Shown: piece after piece, positions 1 to 8,442 of the stretch
Numbering within the stretch: the stretch's first letter is position 1
Layout of the letters: each line of letters begins with the position of its first letter
The notes under the pieces: generated by a model
What the model saw: the letters and a program-made list of their open reading frames with translations, nothing else
The model's database searches: none
Told to the model about the DNA's origin: nothing
Translations under genes and position numbers: made by a program
From: Caldifarciminota bacterium UBA5631
Lineage (GTDB): Bacteria > Hydrothermota > Hydrothermia > UBA1063
Assembly (NCBI GenBank): GCA_002421425.1
Contig: DIJZ01000025.1
Location: forward strand, 1 to 64,000
Direction: 5' to 3'
DNA length: 64,000 nucleotides

Positions 1-32
1 AAAAGGGGCCCCCTTTCGGGGGCCCTTTTTTT
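1..32 (-). terminator. Intrinsic terminator downstream of rpmF
   Basis: A G/C-rich inverted repeat with a GGGGGCCC-type stem is flanked by A residues on the left and a run of seven T residues on the right. On the minus strand it lies about 60 bases after the rpmF stop and is followed by U residues, so it can end rpmF transcription. The flanking tracts would also let it work in the plus direction for a gene outside the window. Confidence 0.85.
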
Positions 33-91
33 ATAGTTCTGGATAAAGCATCAATCTGAGAAATACGGCTTTAACTTCATCGGAAGGGAAA

Positions 92-280
92 TCATTCAGC
101 TTTTGTCTTTACTACCATTACAGGTTTACCCTTATAATACCCGCAGTGTGGACACACGGTATGAGGCGTTATCGGCTGGCCGCAGTTTGGACATGTTGTA
201 ACCTCTTTTACCTTAATTTTGTAATGAGTCCTTCTCTTCCTTGAACGAGCCCTTGAATGTTTTCTTTTCGGCGCAGGCAT
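92..280 (-). CDS. rpmF: Large-subunit ribosomal protein bL32
   Basis: The 62-residue product is a structural protein of the 50S subunit. The N-terminus (MPAPKRKHSRARSRKRR) is the family signature, and the basic first half would contact 23S rRNA. Two CPxCG knuckles (CPNCG near residue 30 and CPHCG near 43) form a zinc ribbon, so this is the zinc-binding form of L32. A good Shine-Dalgarno (AAAGGAGG) precedes the ATG. The usual partners of rpmF (a DUF177 protein upstream, plsX downstream) are absent. It is transcribed divergently from rpmA and ends before a terminator at the window edge. Confidence 0.95.
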   Translation of the reverse strand: MPAPKRKHSRARSRKRRTHYKIKVKEVTTCPNCGQPITPHTVCPHCGYYKGKPVMVVKTKAE

Positions 281-306
281 ATCAAACCTCCTTTAAAAGT
301 TGAGAA

Positions 307-335
307 ATTTTAAAGGAATAATAGTGAAAAAACAA
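307..335 (-). promoter_or_regulatory. Sigma-70-type promoter of rpmF
   Basis: On the minus strand, TTGTTT (335-330) and TAAAAT (312-307) are separated by exactly 17 bases. Transcription would start near 300, giving a leader of about 20 bases that contains the rpmF Shine-Dalgarno. It supports a conventional -35/-10 consensus for this genome. Confidence 0.6.
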
Positions 336-354
336 CAGCATATTTTCTTAACAT

Positions 355-383
355 TTGAAAATACGAAAGCAAGGCAATAGAAT
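355..383 (+). promoter_or_regulatory. Sigma-70-type promoter of rpmA
   Basis: TTGAAA (355-360) and TAGAAT (378-383) are separated by exactly 17 bases. The predicted start is near 390, just upstream of the AAGGAGG Shine-Dalgarno of rpmA. The ORF could be extended upstream through this promoter, which argues for the ATG at 406 as the true start. Confidence 0.6.
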
Positions 384-405
384 TCTACAACTTAAGGAGG
401 CTACT

Positions 406-672
406 ATGGCACACAAAAAGGGAATGGGTTCATCTAGGAATGGAAGGGATTCGATTCCTAAAAGACTTGGCGTTAAAAACTACGGGGGGCAGTTCGTAAA
501 GGCAGGAAACATAATAGTGCGGCAACGTGGAACGCAATTTCATCCGGGTTTCAATGTCGGACTCGGCTCAGATTATACAATTTACGCACTAGTGGATGGC
601 TTCGTCAAGTTTGAGAAGAGGAAAAATAGAACTTTTGTTTCAGTGTATCCGGAATTAGTAGCTGCTCAGTAG
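406..672 (+). CDS. rpmA: Large-subunit ribosomal protein bL27
   Basis: The 88-residue product is a 50S protein whose N-terminal tail reaches the peptidyl-transferase centre. The start MAHKKGMGSSRNGRDS, the GxxVxxGxIIxRQRG block and the HPGxNVGxGxDxTIYAL segment are diagnostic. The ATG at 406 follows AAGGAGG at 394-400 and matches the family N-terminus, so a longer ORF from 355 is rejected. rpmA normally follows rplU and precedes obg, but neither is here. The last 18 bases overlap the end of the convergent DUF72 gene. Confidence 0.95.
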   Translation: MAHKKGMGSSRNGRDSIPKRLGVKNYGGQFVKAGNIIVRQRGTQFHPGFNVGLGSDYTIYALVDGFVKFEKRKNRTFVSVYPELVAAQ

Positions 673-1365
673 TAACTTTCTCAAGGCGACGGCGTTATTC
701 AACATATCAGTGTTATTAAACAATATGTAGGAGTTATCTTCTGCTATTTCTTTCAGGTTAAATAGCTCACCTTCGCTGTAAGAGTACCTGTACCCACCAA
801 CTCCATGCAGTCTGTAATACGTAATGTCTCCGTACACCTTCTTCTCTTTAAATGGATCGACCACATGTATTAGAGAGAGCTCTTCCAGCAGTTTCTTCAA
901 AGTGTCACCGCCCCAGCCCCGTGGTTCCAGGAGAAACTTTATACCAGGGGGCCTCTTAACAGTTTCGAAAAACTTGTAGATTCTTTCAACATTTTCTTTT
1001 GTCATTTTGAAGCTCAAAGGAGTTTGAAAGAGGATAAAACGTGCATCAAGGGTCAGGCCAATTTCTAATATGTTTTGGTAGATTTTCATTGTGAGTTCGT
1101 TGAGTTTGAACTCGCCAGCCATAGTCCTTTCTTCCTCTGTAAGTTTTAGATTACATTTTCTATAAGTTGGGCTTGAAATCGAGTGTGTAATTATCTGATT
1201 TGCTTTAACTGACCATATTACCTTTGGAGCCTTCTTTTTCCAGTTTTCAACAGCTTTTGTCCCAGGAATCGTATAGAAGGTTTTTTGAACTTCTATCACG
1301 TCAAGCAGTTCATTCAGTTTTTCGAGAGAGGCAGGGAATCCGCAGACCCCAACCTTAATGCTCAT
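655..1365 (-). CDS. DUF72 (YecE-like) TIM-barrel protein
   Basis: The 236-residue protein matches the DUF72 family, a cytosolic TIM-barrel fold of uncertain biochemical role. Visible hallmarks are the N-terminal VGVCGFPAS strand, the EVQKTFYTIP segment, the WSVKANQ strand, a FQTPLSF strand, FLLEPRGW, and a C-terminal YYRLHG motif followed by YILFNNT. The start overlaps the recJ stop by four bases (ATGA), so the two are probably one translationally coupled unit. The gene ends inside the 3' end of rpmA. Function cannot be given beyond the fold. Confidence 0.8.
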   Translation of the reverse strand: MSIKVGVCGFPASLEKLNELLDVIEVQKTFYTIPGTKAVENWKKKAPKVIWSVKANQIITHSISSPTYRKCNLKLTEEERTMAGEFKLNELTMKIYQNILEIGLTLDARFILFQTPLSFKMTKENVERIYKFFETVKRPPGIKFLLEPRGWGGDTLKKLLEELSLIHVVDPFKEKKVYGDITYYRLHGVGGYRYSYSEGELFNLKEIAEDNSYILFNNTDMLNNAVALRKLLLSSY

Positions 1366-3119
1366 CGCGAAAACTTCAAGTCAATTATCTTCAATTCAAA
1401 GGAATAGTCTTCTTTAACGATGAAAGAGAAGGCAATATCTATTTTATTTGCTTCGCTAAGAGTTTTCAAGTATCCATGGCCATCAAAGAAGATGCATCTA
1501 ATCTCGCCCCTTGGGGCCGGGATCATGAAGGAAATATGCTTATCCTTAAAGATTTTGATACTTGATTTGTCGATGGTGACATTCTTCATGGCAAAAACCG
1601 GCTCAGGGTTTCCAATTCCAAAGGGTTTCAGGTATTTATAAAAGTCTGTAAATTTTTCTTCAAGATCGTCAAAACTTATTTCTCCATCTATTTCCAGTGC
1701 GGGTTCCAATTCAATCCCCGAAAGTAGTTTTTTTGCGTATTCGTTTAATTCACTTTTGAACCTATCTAAGTTTTCTTTCTTTATCCTAAGTCCGCAGGCA
1801 AGCTTGTGCCCGCCGAAGCCCTCCAGGAGGTTCGAAAATTTAGACAGGGTTCCGTGAATATCGAACTCTTCTATGCTCCTGCAAGACCCCCTACCCACCT
1901 CCTGTTCGAAGGTAATCAGGATAGTAGGCCTTCGGAATTCCTGCACGAGTTTTGACGCTACAATTCCAATCACGCCAAAGTTCCAATTTTCAGAGTGGAG
2001 AACGAGGATATAGTTTTCTGAAAGATTCAACTTTGAGACTTCATTCAAGGCCTCATCAAGAATACGTTTCTCCTCTTCTTTTCTTCTGTTGTTGAGTCTT
2101 TGCAGGTGTTCCGCCAGTTCCCTTGCTACATCTTCTTCTTCTGTCAGCAGCAATTCAAGGGAATCGTTTGCATGGGAAATTCTACCAGCGGCGTTTATCC
2201 TCGGAGCTAGCACGAAAGAAATGTGATAAGGGTTTATATCACCATTAGAAATTCCTGAAATTTCCTTTAATGCTCTAATTCCCGGCTTTTCAGAGTTTGT
2301 TAGGGTGTCAAGCCCACGCTTAACGAGGATTCGGTTTTCTTTCAAAAGTGGAACCATGTCGCCCACTGTTCCGAGGGCTACAAGGTCAAGGTCTTTTTCC
2401 AGATTTTCAATTCCTTCGTCCAGAACCTTATAGAGGCCTTCCATCAGTTTATATGCAACCCCCACCCCTGCAAGGTTCTGGTCGGGGTAGGTTTCAATTT
2501 TTGGGTTTAAAATAGCAAAGGCGTCAGGCAGTATTATTCTTTCTCCCTTCTTTCCTTTGTTAAAATATTCCTCTGGACCATGGGTTTCGAATTCATCGTA
2601 GTACAAATCTTCCGTTCGCTTTTCTGCAAGTTTCTGGGGTTCATGGTGATCTGTGATAATGAGGTCAATTCCTTTAAACTTTGCTTCATAAGCACCCTGA
2701 AGGGCTGATATTCCAGTATCAACAGTGAGTATTATTTTGAATCCTTCTCTCTGGGCTTTTTCTATTGCCTTTGGAGAAAGGCCGTAGCCCTCCAGTGCCC
2801 GGTGTGGAATATAGTGATCTACCACAAAACCAAGGCGATCCAGGGTTCTAAAGAGAAGTGCCGTACCACTAATTCCGTCTACATCGTAGTCTCCGTGGAT
2901 GAGAATCTTCTCTCTGCGCTCCAGTGCAGTTACAAGACGGTCGACAATTCTCTCCATGCTTCTCATCATAAAGGGGTCATAAAGGGGCATCTTTTCGGAA
3001 TGGAGGAACTCTTTCGAACCTTCTGGAGTAATTTTTCGAGTGGAGAGGATTATGGAAATGATTCTTGGAAAATCATACCAGGCGACTGGGATTTCCTGAT
3101 TCTTGAACTGCCATCTCAT
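1362..3119 (-). CDS. recJ: Single-stranded-DNA-specific exonuclease RecJ
   Basis: RecJ degrades single-stranded DNA 5' to 3' in recombination, mismatch and base-excision repair. The protein has a DHH phosphoesterase core: GDYDVDG near residue 85, LTVDTG, then ITDHHEP carrying the DHH metal ligands. A DHHA1 domain follows with the GGHKLACG motif, then a C-terminal OB-like region. The ATG at 3119 (MRWQF, 585 residues) matches the usual RecJ N-terminus. A TTG at 3149 would add ten residues and is less likely. No Shine-Dalgarno is visible. It is divergent from the HypE-like gene at 3181. Confidence 0.9.
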   Translation of the reverse strand: MRWQFKNQEIPVAWYDFPRIISIILSTRKITPEGSKEFLHSEKMPLYDPFMMRSMERIVDRLVTALERREKILIHGDYDVDGISGTALLFRTLDRLGFVVDHYIPHRALEGYGLSPKAIEKAQREGFKIILTVDTGISALQGAYEAKFKGIDLIITDHHEPQKLAEKRTEDLYYDEFETHGPEEYFNKGKKGERIILPDAFAILNPKIETYPDQNLAGVGVAYKLMEGLYKVLDEGIENLEKDLDLVALGTVGDMVPLLKENRILVKRGLDTLTNSEKPGIRALKEISGISNGDINPYHISFVLAPRINAAGRISHANDSLELLLTEEEDVARELAEHLQRLNNRRKEEEKRILDEALNEVSKLNLSENYILVLHSENWNFGVIGIVASKLVQEFRRPTILITFEQEVGRGSCRSIEEFDIHGTLSKFSNLLEGFGGHKLACGLRIKKENLDRFKSELNEYAKKLLSGIELEPALEIDGEISFDDLEEKFTDFYKYLKPFGIGNPEPVFAMKNVTIDKSSIKIFKDKHISFMIPAPRGEIRCIFFDGHGYLKTLSEANKIDIAFSFIVKEDYSFELKIIDLKFSR

Positions 3120-3167
3120 TATAAATCTATTTTCATGGAACAGATTCAATTAATCAATGATTTGCAA

Positions 3168-3173
3168 TATAAT
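3168..3173 (+). promoter_or_regulatory. Leaderless-type -10 box before the HypE-like gene
   Basis: A perfect TATAAT ends seven bases before the ATG at 3181, and no Shine-Dalgarno lies between. A weak -35 (TTCAAT, 3145-3150) sits 17 bases upstream. Transcription should begin at or next to the start codon. It is one of seven sites with this layout in the window. Confidence 0.6.
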
Positions 3174-3180
3174 TATTAAC

Positions 3181-4179
3181 ATGCCGTTGAAGCCCGGTAA
3201 GGTTGCCCCGGAACTCCTGGAACAGGTTCTGAAAAAGCTGAACTGCAAAAGTCCCCATCTTCTGGTGGGCCCTGCCTATGGTGTAGATGGTGCTATTATC
3301 AGCATCAATGATGAAATGGTGGCAGTTTCTTCAGATCCCATAACCTTTACCTCCGTTGACAATGTTTACTATCTCTTTGCCTGTAATATCAATGATTTGA
3401 TTTCAATGGGCGCAAGGCCTGAATTTTTTGGCATAAATGTTCTATTTCATGAGGGAGTGAAAGAAGAGGATGTAATTAGAACCTTTGATGAAATTTCGCG
3501 TTTTTCAAAGGCCTTCCAACTGTGCGTTATCACAGGGCATACTGAAGTGACCCCAGGACTCAAGGATACAATCCTCTCAGGATTTATAATGGGTAGGGTT
3601 GTCAGGGAGGTTTCTCCTTTAAAAGTGAAGCCAGGGCATTTTATCTGTCAGATTAAGGGTGTTGCCATTGAAGGGACCTGCATAATTGCAAGGGGAAAAT
3701 TCCAGGAGCTTCTGGACAATTTTGGTTTTGATTTTGCGAGCAACTGCAAGAATTTTCTGGTTAATCCCGGTATTTGCCTTTACGACGTTGGGCTTCGATT
3801 GCTAACGGAATATGATGTCAAGAACCTTCATGATCCGACAGAAGGAGGTATTCTAACTGCTTTATACGAAGCGCTCATTGCCGCTGGACTTGGTGGTATC
3901 ATTCACTCTGATAGAATCATTGTTTATGAAGAGACCAGAAAACTGTGTGAATATTATAGGATTGATCCTCTTGGCCTTATTTCGTCTGGTTCTATCATTG
4001 CCTTCGCAGAGCCAGAGGAAGCAGAGAGAATCTGCAGGGACTTTGAAAAGGACGGTATCCCGGCGAGGATAATTGGGGAGGTCACTTCCAGGGATTCGGG
4101 AATAATTCTCGAAGAAGGTGGAAGAAGGAGAAAGTTGACTCCATTTTCAAGGGATCAAATACTGGAGGTACTTGAATGA
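3181..4179 (+). CDS. HypE/AIR-synthase-related ATP-binding protein
   Basis: The 332-residue protein belongs to the PurM/HypE/SelD/ThiL ATP-binding superfamily. The N-terminal half carries DPITFTS and NINDLISMGARP, where Asp residues bind Mg-ATP in this fold. The C-terminal half has the HDPTEGG motif typical of HypE and SelD. It lacks the C-terminal cysteine that HypE carbamoylates and cyanates, and lacks the N-terminal Cys/Sec of SelD, so it should be neither enzyme in the strict sense. The ATG at 3181 is chosen because a TATAAT box sits seven bases upstream. An in-frame ATG at 3157 would lie upstream of the promoter. No hydrogenase genes are nearby. Confidence 0.7.
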   Translation: MPLKPGKVAPELLEQVLKKLNCKSPHLLVGPAYGVDGAIISINDEMVAVSSDPITFTSVDNVYYLFACNINDLISMGARPEFFGINVLFHEGVKEEDVIRTFDEISRFSKAFQLCVITGHTEVTPGLKDTILSGFIMGRVVREVSPLKVKPGHFICQIKGVAIEGTCIIARGKFQELLDNFGFDFASNCKNFLVNPGICLYDVGLRLLTEYDVKNLHDPTEGGILTALYEALIAAGLGGIIHSDRIIVYEETRKLCEYYRIDPLGLISSGSIIAFAEPEEAERICRDFEKDGIPARIIGEVTSRDSGIILEEGGRRRKLTPFSRDQILEVLE

Positions 4180-4922
4180 TCGGCGTTATCTTATCAGTTT
4201 TTGTTTTCTCAGAGTTTAACTTCCTGTTTTCTACACAGGGTTATGGTGAGTTAAGGAAATATGGGGGACACCTCAAGAGAAGGAGCGCCCTTGGGAAAAT
4301 AGAGATTGAATCTGAGATTTTTGAACTACATGGAGTAAAAAATGTAGTATTCGGCTTCGAAAATATCTGGATGGGTAGGGACGTGGGTCTGATCCAGCTG
4401 GATCCTCAAGAAGCCGATTACTTACTGGGTACAGGTTTCAAAAAAGAACACAAGGACAGATGGTACGGAGTTTTTCTTGATCATACATGTTATCATAAGA
4501 TTGACACCTTTGTAGATAAAAATTTGTACTGGAATAAACTCAAACTTGTGTACAGTAATCAACAGTTGAAAAAGAAGTTCTTACCAGGTCTTTTGCTTTA
4601 CAGGTTCGAAATAGGGTTTTATTTAAGACATCCAGATATTTCCTGGCTTACGGTGGGAAATCCGAATCAATATGATTTCCTCGCGAAATTTCACTACACT
4701 TTTCCCCTGGGTAACAAAATTATGCCCTTTTTCGATGTAAGCATTTACAGTGGCTGTACTTTGGACTATAATTTAACACCTGAAATTGAGGCTAATATAG
4801 GAGTTGTTGTGGCGGGGTATGCCAACGAAGGTCTTATATATGTTGGATTTCGTCCGCTGGATAGAAAAGGGTATAGGGAAGCAGAGGGGGCTCCGTACCT
4901 GGGGCTTAAGATAAAATTCTAA
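4176..4922 (+). CDS. Predicted exported beta-rich protein, function unknown
   Basis: I do not recognise this 248-residue protein. It has a short hydrophobic N-terminus that may be a signal peptide, followed by alternating aromatic and hydrophobic segments (for example WYGVFLDH, FEIGFYLRH). It ends in YLGLKIKF, a terminal phenylalanine with alternating residues as in outer-membrane beta-barrels. It overlaps the upstream stop codon by four bases, so the two are coupled, and metK follows 12 bases later. An outer-membrane porin-like or barrel role is inferred from pattern only. Confidence 0.5.
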   Translation: MIGVILSVFVFSEFNFLFSTQGYGELRKYGGHLKRRSALGKIEIESEIFELHGVKNVVFGFENIWMGRDVGLIQLDPQEADYLLGTGFKKEHKDRWYGVFLDHTCYHKIDTFVDKNLYWNKLKLVYSNQQLKKKFLPGLLLYRFEIGFYLRHPDISWLTVGNPNQYDFLAKFHYTFPLGNKIMPFFDVSIYSGCTLDYNLTPEIEANIGVVVAGYANEGLIYVGFRPLDRKGYREAEGAPYLGLKIKF

Positions 4923-4934
4923 GAGGAGGTAGAA

Positions 4935-6077
4935 ATGGGGAAGTTTTTTACTTCAGAATCCGTTACGAAAGGACACCCTGATAAGATATGTGATCAGGTT
5001 TCTGATGCAGTTCTTGATGCAGTTCTTAAGGATGATAAAGATGGCCGCGTTGCTATTGAGACTCTTACCACCCGTGGTCTTGTTATGGTGGCAGGTGAGC
5101 TCACCACCAGAACATACGTGGATATACCCGAGGTCGTGAGGCAGGTAATCCGTCAGGCTGGATATGTAAGGCCTGAGTACGGTTTTGATTATCAATCCGT
5201 GGCCGTCATCACTTCTATTCAGGAGCAATCTCCTGATATTGCCATGGGCGTTAACGTAGGGGGTGCGGGAGACCAGGGGCTGATGTTTGGGTACGCCACT
5301 GATGAAACTCCTGAGCTTATGCCTCTTCCTATAATTCTCGCTCACAAACTGGTACGGAGGCTCACAGAGGTAAGAGAGAACGGCATTATTCCTTATTTGA
5401 GGCCCGACGGGAAATCTCAGGTTACTGTAGAATACGATAATACAGGGAAGCCTGTTAAAGTTACGAGCGTTGTTCTTTCTGCACAGCACGACGAAGAAGT
5501 GAAGGTAGAAAGACTCAGGGAAGATATCCGGGAACTGGTGATAGATCATATAATTCCTGAAGAATTAAGAGGAAAGGAAATGAAGTGCCATATAAACCCT
5601 ACCGGAAAGTTTGTTCAGGGCGGCCCCGTTGCTGATACAGGAGTAACAGGCAGAAAAATTATGGTGGACACGTACGGTGGATTTGCAAGACACGGTGGGG
5701 GGTGCTTTTCAGGTAAGGACCCAACCAAAGTCGATAGGTCGGCAGCTTACATGGCAAGATACATTGCAAAAAACATTGTAAGGGCAGGTATTGCCAGGAG
5801 GGTGGAGGTCCAACTTGCTTATGCAATTGGAGTGGCAGACCCAGTGGCAATTTATGTTGAAACTTTTGGAACTTCGAGGTTCAATGAAGATCAAATTGCA
5901 AGGGCTATAAAAAAGATGTTCAATTTAACCCCCAGGGGGATTATCGAGCAACTTGACCTATTGAAGCCGATATATTATAGAACTTCAGTGTATGGACATT
6001 TTGGACGTGAGGAGGAAGGTTTTACCTGGGAACTCACCGATACGGCCAAAGACCTCCTGGAGATAATTAATGGGTGA
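4935..6077 (+). CDS. metK: S-adenosylmethionine synthase
   Basis: MetK makes S-adenosylmethionine from methionine and ATP in the cytosol. The 380-residue length is normal. Visible motifs are TSESVTKGHPDKICDQ at the N-terminus (catalytic His), GAGDQGLMFGYA near residue 110, GPVADTGVTGRKIMVDTYGG, and the P-loop-like segment GGGCFSGKDPTKVDRS. The usual Ala of GGGAFSGKD is Cys here. A GAGGAGG Shine-Dalgarno precedes the ATG. The stop overlaps ahcY by eight bases, so SAM formation and recycling of its by-product are coupled. Confidence 0.97.
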   Translation: MGKFFTSESVTKGHPDKICDQVSDAVLDAVLKDDKDGRVAIETLTTRGLVMVAGELTTRTYVDIPEVVRQVIRQAGYVRPEYGFDYQSVAVITSIQEQSPDIAMGVNVGGAGDQGLMFGYATDETPELMPLPIILAHKLVRRLTEVRENGIIPYLRPDGKSQVTVEYDNTGKPVKVTSVVLSAQHDEEVKVERLREDIRELVIDHIIPEELRGKEMKCHINPTGKFVQGGPVADTGVTGRKIMVDTYGGFARHGGGCFSGKDPTKVDRSAAYMARYIAKNIVRAGIARRVEVQLAYAIGVADPVAIYVETFGTSRFNEDQIARAIKKMFNLTPRGIIEQLDLLKPIYYRTSVYGHFGREEEGFTWELTDTAKDLLEIING

Positions 6078-7323
6078 TTTTCGGATAAAAGACCCTGGAC
6101 TGGCTCAAGAAGGTAGAAAAAAAATTGAATGGGCTTCCTTCCGGATGCCGGTCCTGAATCAGATCTCCGGTGAACTGGAGCCTCAGAAACCCCTGAAAGG
6201 TTTTACAATTTCAGCATGCCTTCACGTAACTCCCGAAACTGCGGTATTGTGCGTTGCTCTGAGAAGACTTGGAGCAGAAGTTTTTCTTTCCCCTTCAAAT
6301 CCATTGTCTACGAAAGACGAAATTGCTGCATCCCTTGTAGTGGATTTTGGGATTAGTGTTTTTGCTGTTCACGGAGAGAGCAAAAAGGATTACTATGATA
6401 ATCTGAAAGCTGTAGCTTCTCGCTCGCCCCAGATAATTCTTGATGACGGCGGAGACCTTACAAAACTGGTTCATGAGGGTGGATACTGGGAATCTATAAT
6501 AGGAGGAACTGAGGAAACAACTACAGGAGTAGTCAGGTTAAGAGCTATGGAGAGAGAAGGTGTGTTGAAGTTTCCGGTTGTGGCTGTCAACGAGTCCATG
6601 ACAAAGCATATGTTTGACAACCGCTACGGTACCGGTCAATCCACCATTGACGGTATTTTGAGGGCAACGAATATCTTGCTGTCGAATTCAACCGTAGTGG
6701 TTGCGGGTTATGGCTGGTGTGGGAAAGGAATTACTTCCAGAGCCAGGGGTATGGGTGCGAGAGTTATTGTGACAGAAATAGATCCCATTAGAGCTCTGGA
6801 AGCGCACGAGGACGGATTTATTGTAAAGCCTATGATAGAAGCGGTTAAAGAGGCCGATGTAATAGTTACAGCGACAGGGTGCAAAGCAGTGGTTACTAAG
6901 GAGCATTTTGAAGTAATAAAAGATGGATGCATTCTTTGCAATGCGGGACATTTTGATGTGGAGGTCGATGTACAATATCTTTACGAAAACTCTACTGGAA
7001 GGGAAACGATTCGAGATAATCTTGAAAAGATTGTTCTTAAGAACGGTAAGACGTTATACTTAATAGCGGAAGGAAGACTTGTAAACCTTGCTGCCGCAGA
7101 GGGGCATCCCGCTGATGTTATGGATTTATCTTTTAGCAATCAACTTCTTGCTGCCGTCTATCTGAAGGAGGCAGGAAGGAACCTTGAACCCAGGGTTTAT
7201 ACTTTACCTGGGGATCTCGACAGGAAAGTTGCCGCCCTAAAACTCAAAACCCTTGGAATTTCAATTGATGAGCTCTCTCAGGAGCAGCGCAGCTACTTAA
7301 TCTCCTGGAGAGAAGGAACATAG
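6070..7323 (+). CDS. ahcY: Adenosylhomocysteinase
   Basis: The enzyme splits S-adenosylhomocysteine to adenosine and homocysteine, relieving product inhibition of methyltransferases. The 417-residue form is the short one common in thermophiles and archaea. It shows VNESMTKHMFDNRYGTGQS, the Rossmann NAD site VVVAGYGWCGKG, then NAGHFDVEVD, and LAAAEGHPADVMDLSFSNQ near the C-terminus. It begins inside the end of metK. The pair forms an activated-methyl-cycle operon in the middle of a long plus-strand transcript. Confidence 0.97.
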   Translation: MGDFRIKDPGLAQEGRKKIEWASFRMPVLNQISGELEPQKPLKGFTISACLHVTPETAVLCVALRRLGAEVFLSPSNPLSTKDEIAASLVVDFGISVFAVHGESKKDYYDNLKAVASRSPQIILDDGGDLTKLVHEGGYWESIIGGTEETTTGVVRLRAMEREGVLKFPVVAVNESMTKHMFDNRYGTGQSTIDGILRATNILLSNSTVVVAGYGWCGKGITSRARGMGARVIVTEIDPIRALEAHEDGFIVKPMIEAVKEADVIVTATGCKAVVTKEHFEVIKDGCILCNAGHFDVEVDVQYLYENSTGRETIRDNLEKIVLKNGKTLYLIAEGRLVNLAAAEGHPADVMDLSFSNQLLAAVYLKEAGRNLEPRVYTLPGDLDRKVAALKLKTLGISIDELSQEQRSYLISWREGT

Positions 7324-7332
7324 GAGGTTAGC

Positions 7333-8433
7333 ATGAAACTGATTTTACTTCTATTTCTCGGGCAGGTGGCTCCTGTTGAAGTCAGGGCCTTTGATACGCC
7401 CTACGATGCAGGAGGAAGCATCACCATTATCTGGGAAATGGATACAGCGTGGGTAGCGAAGGTGTCAAGGATAGGCATTTTCAGGGCATCTGCTCCTGGC
7501 CTTCAGGATTCACTGATTGAAACCCTCTACAAACCTGATTCGGTATATGTCGATAACAGTGCCAAGGATAATGTTCCTTATTACTATAGAATTGTAGTTT
7601 ACTCCGATGACACCCTTATCGCAGAAGGGAAAACGGCTTCAGCTGCAGTGAGTACCCAGCAATGGTTCAATGGAAAAAGATTGTCGGTGCTCATAATTCT
7701 GATAATTTACACGGTATTTCTGCTTTACTTCATAATGCGAGCAAGAACCAACAAAAATCTATATATCCGAAAGATTGCCGGTCTTGAGGCCATCGATGAG
7801 GCTGTTGGAAGGTCAACAGAAATGGGGCGACCTATTGTATATATAATGGGATTGGGCTATATTAGTGATATTCCAACGGTGGCATCACTGGCAATTCTTA
7901 AGAGGGTAGCGTACAAGGCTGCAGAGTACAACGCTGAAGTTGTGGTGCCGTGCTATGATCCCATTGTGATGGTAGCGGCTCAAGAGACTGTGAAAGAAGG
8001 CTTCGTAGAAGCGGGAAGGCCTGATCTTTACAAAGAGTCCGATATTTACTATCTTACTTCAGATCAGTTTGGTTATGCAGCAGGTGTCGACGGAATTATG
8101 ATGCGCCAGAAGCCGGGTGCAGTTTTCCTTCAGGGCTACTTCTATGCAGAATCCCTGATCCTTGCTGAAACCGGACATTCCATTGGCGCCATTCAAATTT
8201 CGGGCACAACAGCTGTAACGCAGCTTCCCTTCTTCATTGCCTCAACGGACTACACTTTGATTGGTGAAGAAATGTATGCAGCAAGTGCATACCTCTCGAG
8301 AGACGCGCTTTCTCTGGGTACTATTAAAGGTGAAGATTACATCAAAATGATCCTGGTGGTGGTTATTCTGATTGGTGCGCTCATGGAATCAGCCGGTATT
8401 CGAATATTAACAGATTTTTTCAGTATTTTTTAG
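7333..8433 (+). CDS. Membrane protein with FN3-like and DUF6754-like domains
   Basis: The 366-residue protein starts with a signal-like helix and a fibronectin-III-like segment (residues about 18-105, with FDTPYDAGGSITIIWE). A transmembrane helix follows (about 117-136), then a soluble alpha/beta domain (about 145-330) and a C-terminal transmembrane helix (about 336-358). I associate the soluble part with DUF6754, from memory. It contains ISGTTAVTQLPFF, and a GTTAV motif recurs in the protein two genes downstream. It is the first of four genes spaced by nine bases or overlapping, so the products probably form one membrane complex. The role is unknown. Confidence 0.6.
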   Translation: MKLILLLFLGQVAPVEVRAFDTPYDAGGSITIIWEMDTAWVAKVSRIGIFRASAPGLQDSLIETLYKPDSVYVDNSAKDNVPYYYRIVVYSDDTLIAEGKTASAAVSTQQWFNGKRLSVLIILIIYTVFLLYFIMRARTNKNLYIRKIAGLEAIDEAVGRSTEMGRPIVYIMGLGYISDIPTVASLAILKRVAYKAAEYNAEVVVPCYDPIVMVAAQETVKEGFVEAGRPDLYKESDIYYLTSDQFGYAAGVDGIMMRQKPGAVFLQGYFYAESLILAETGHSIGAIQISGTTAVTQLPFFIASTDYTLIGEEMYAASAYLSRDALSLGTIKGEDYIKMILVVVILIGALMESAGIRILTDFFSIF

Positions 8434-8442
8434 GGGGTTAAA

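Noticed and set aside
355..405. Longer N-terminus for rpmA (105 residues)
   Set aside because: The extra codons cover the -35 and -10 elements and the Shine-Dalgarno, and do not resemble any L27 N-terminus.
3120..3133. Leaderless-type -10 box for recJ (TAGATT)
   Set aside because: The box ends only four bases before the ATG at 3119, too close for the standard spacing, and has no -35.
3181..4179. Selenide, water dikinase (SelD)
   Set aside because: The catalytic Cys/Sec and nearby Lys of SelD are missing, and the sequence is closer to HypE/AIR-synthase relatives.
4953..5549. 198-residue minus-strand ORF inside metK
   Set aside because: It lies wholly within a strongly recognised gene, its product has no coherent motifs, and no ribosome site precedes it.
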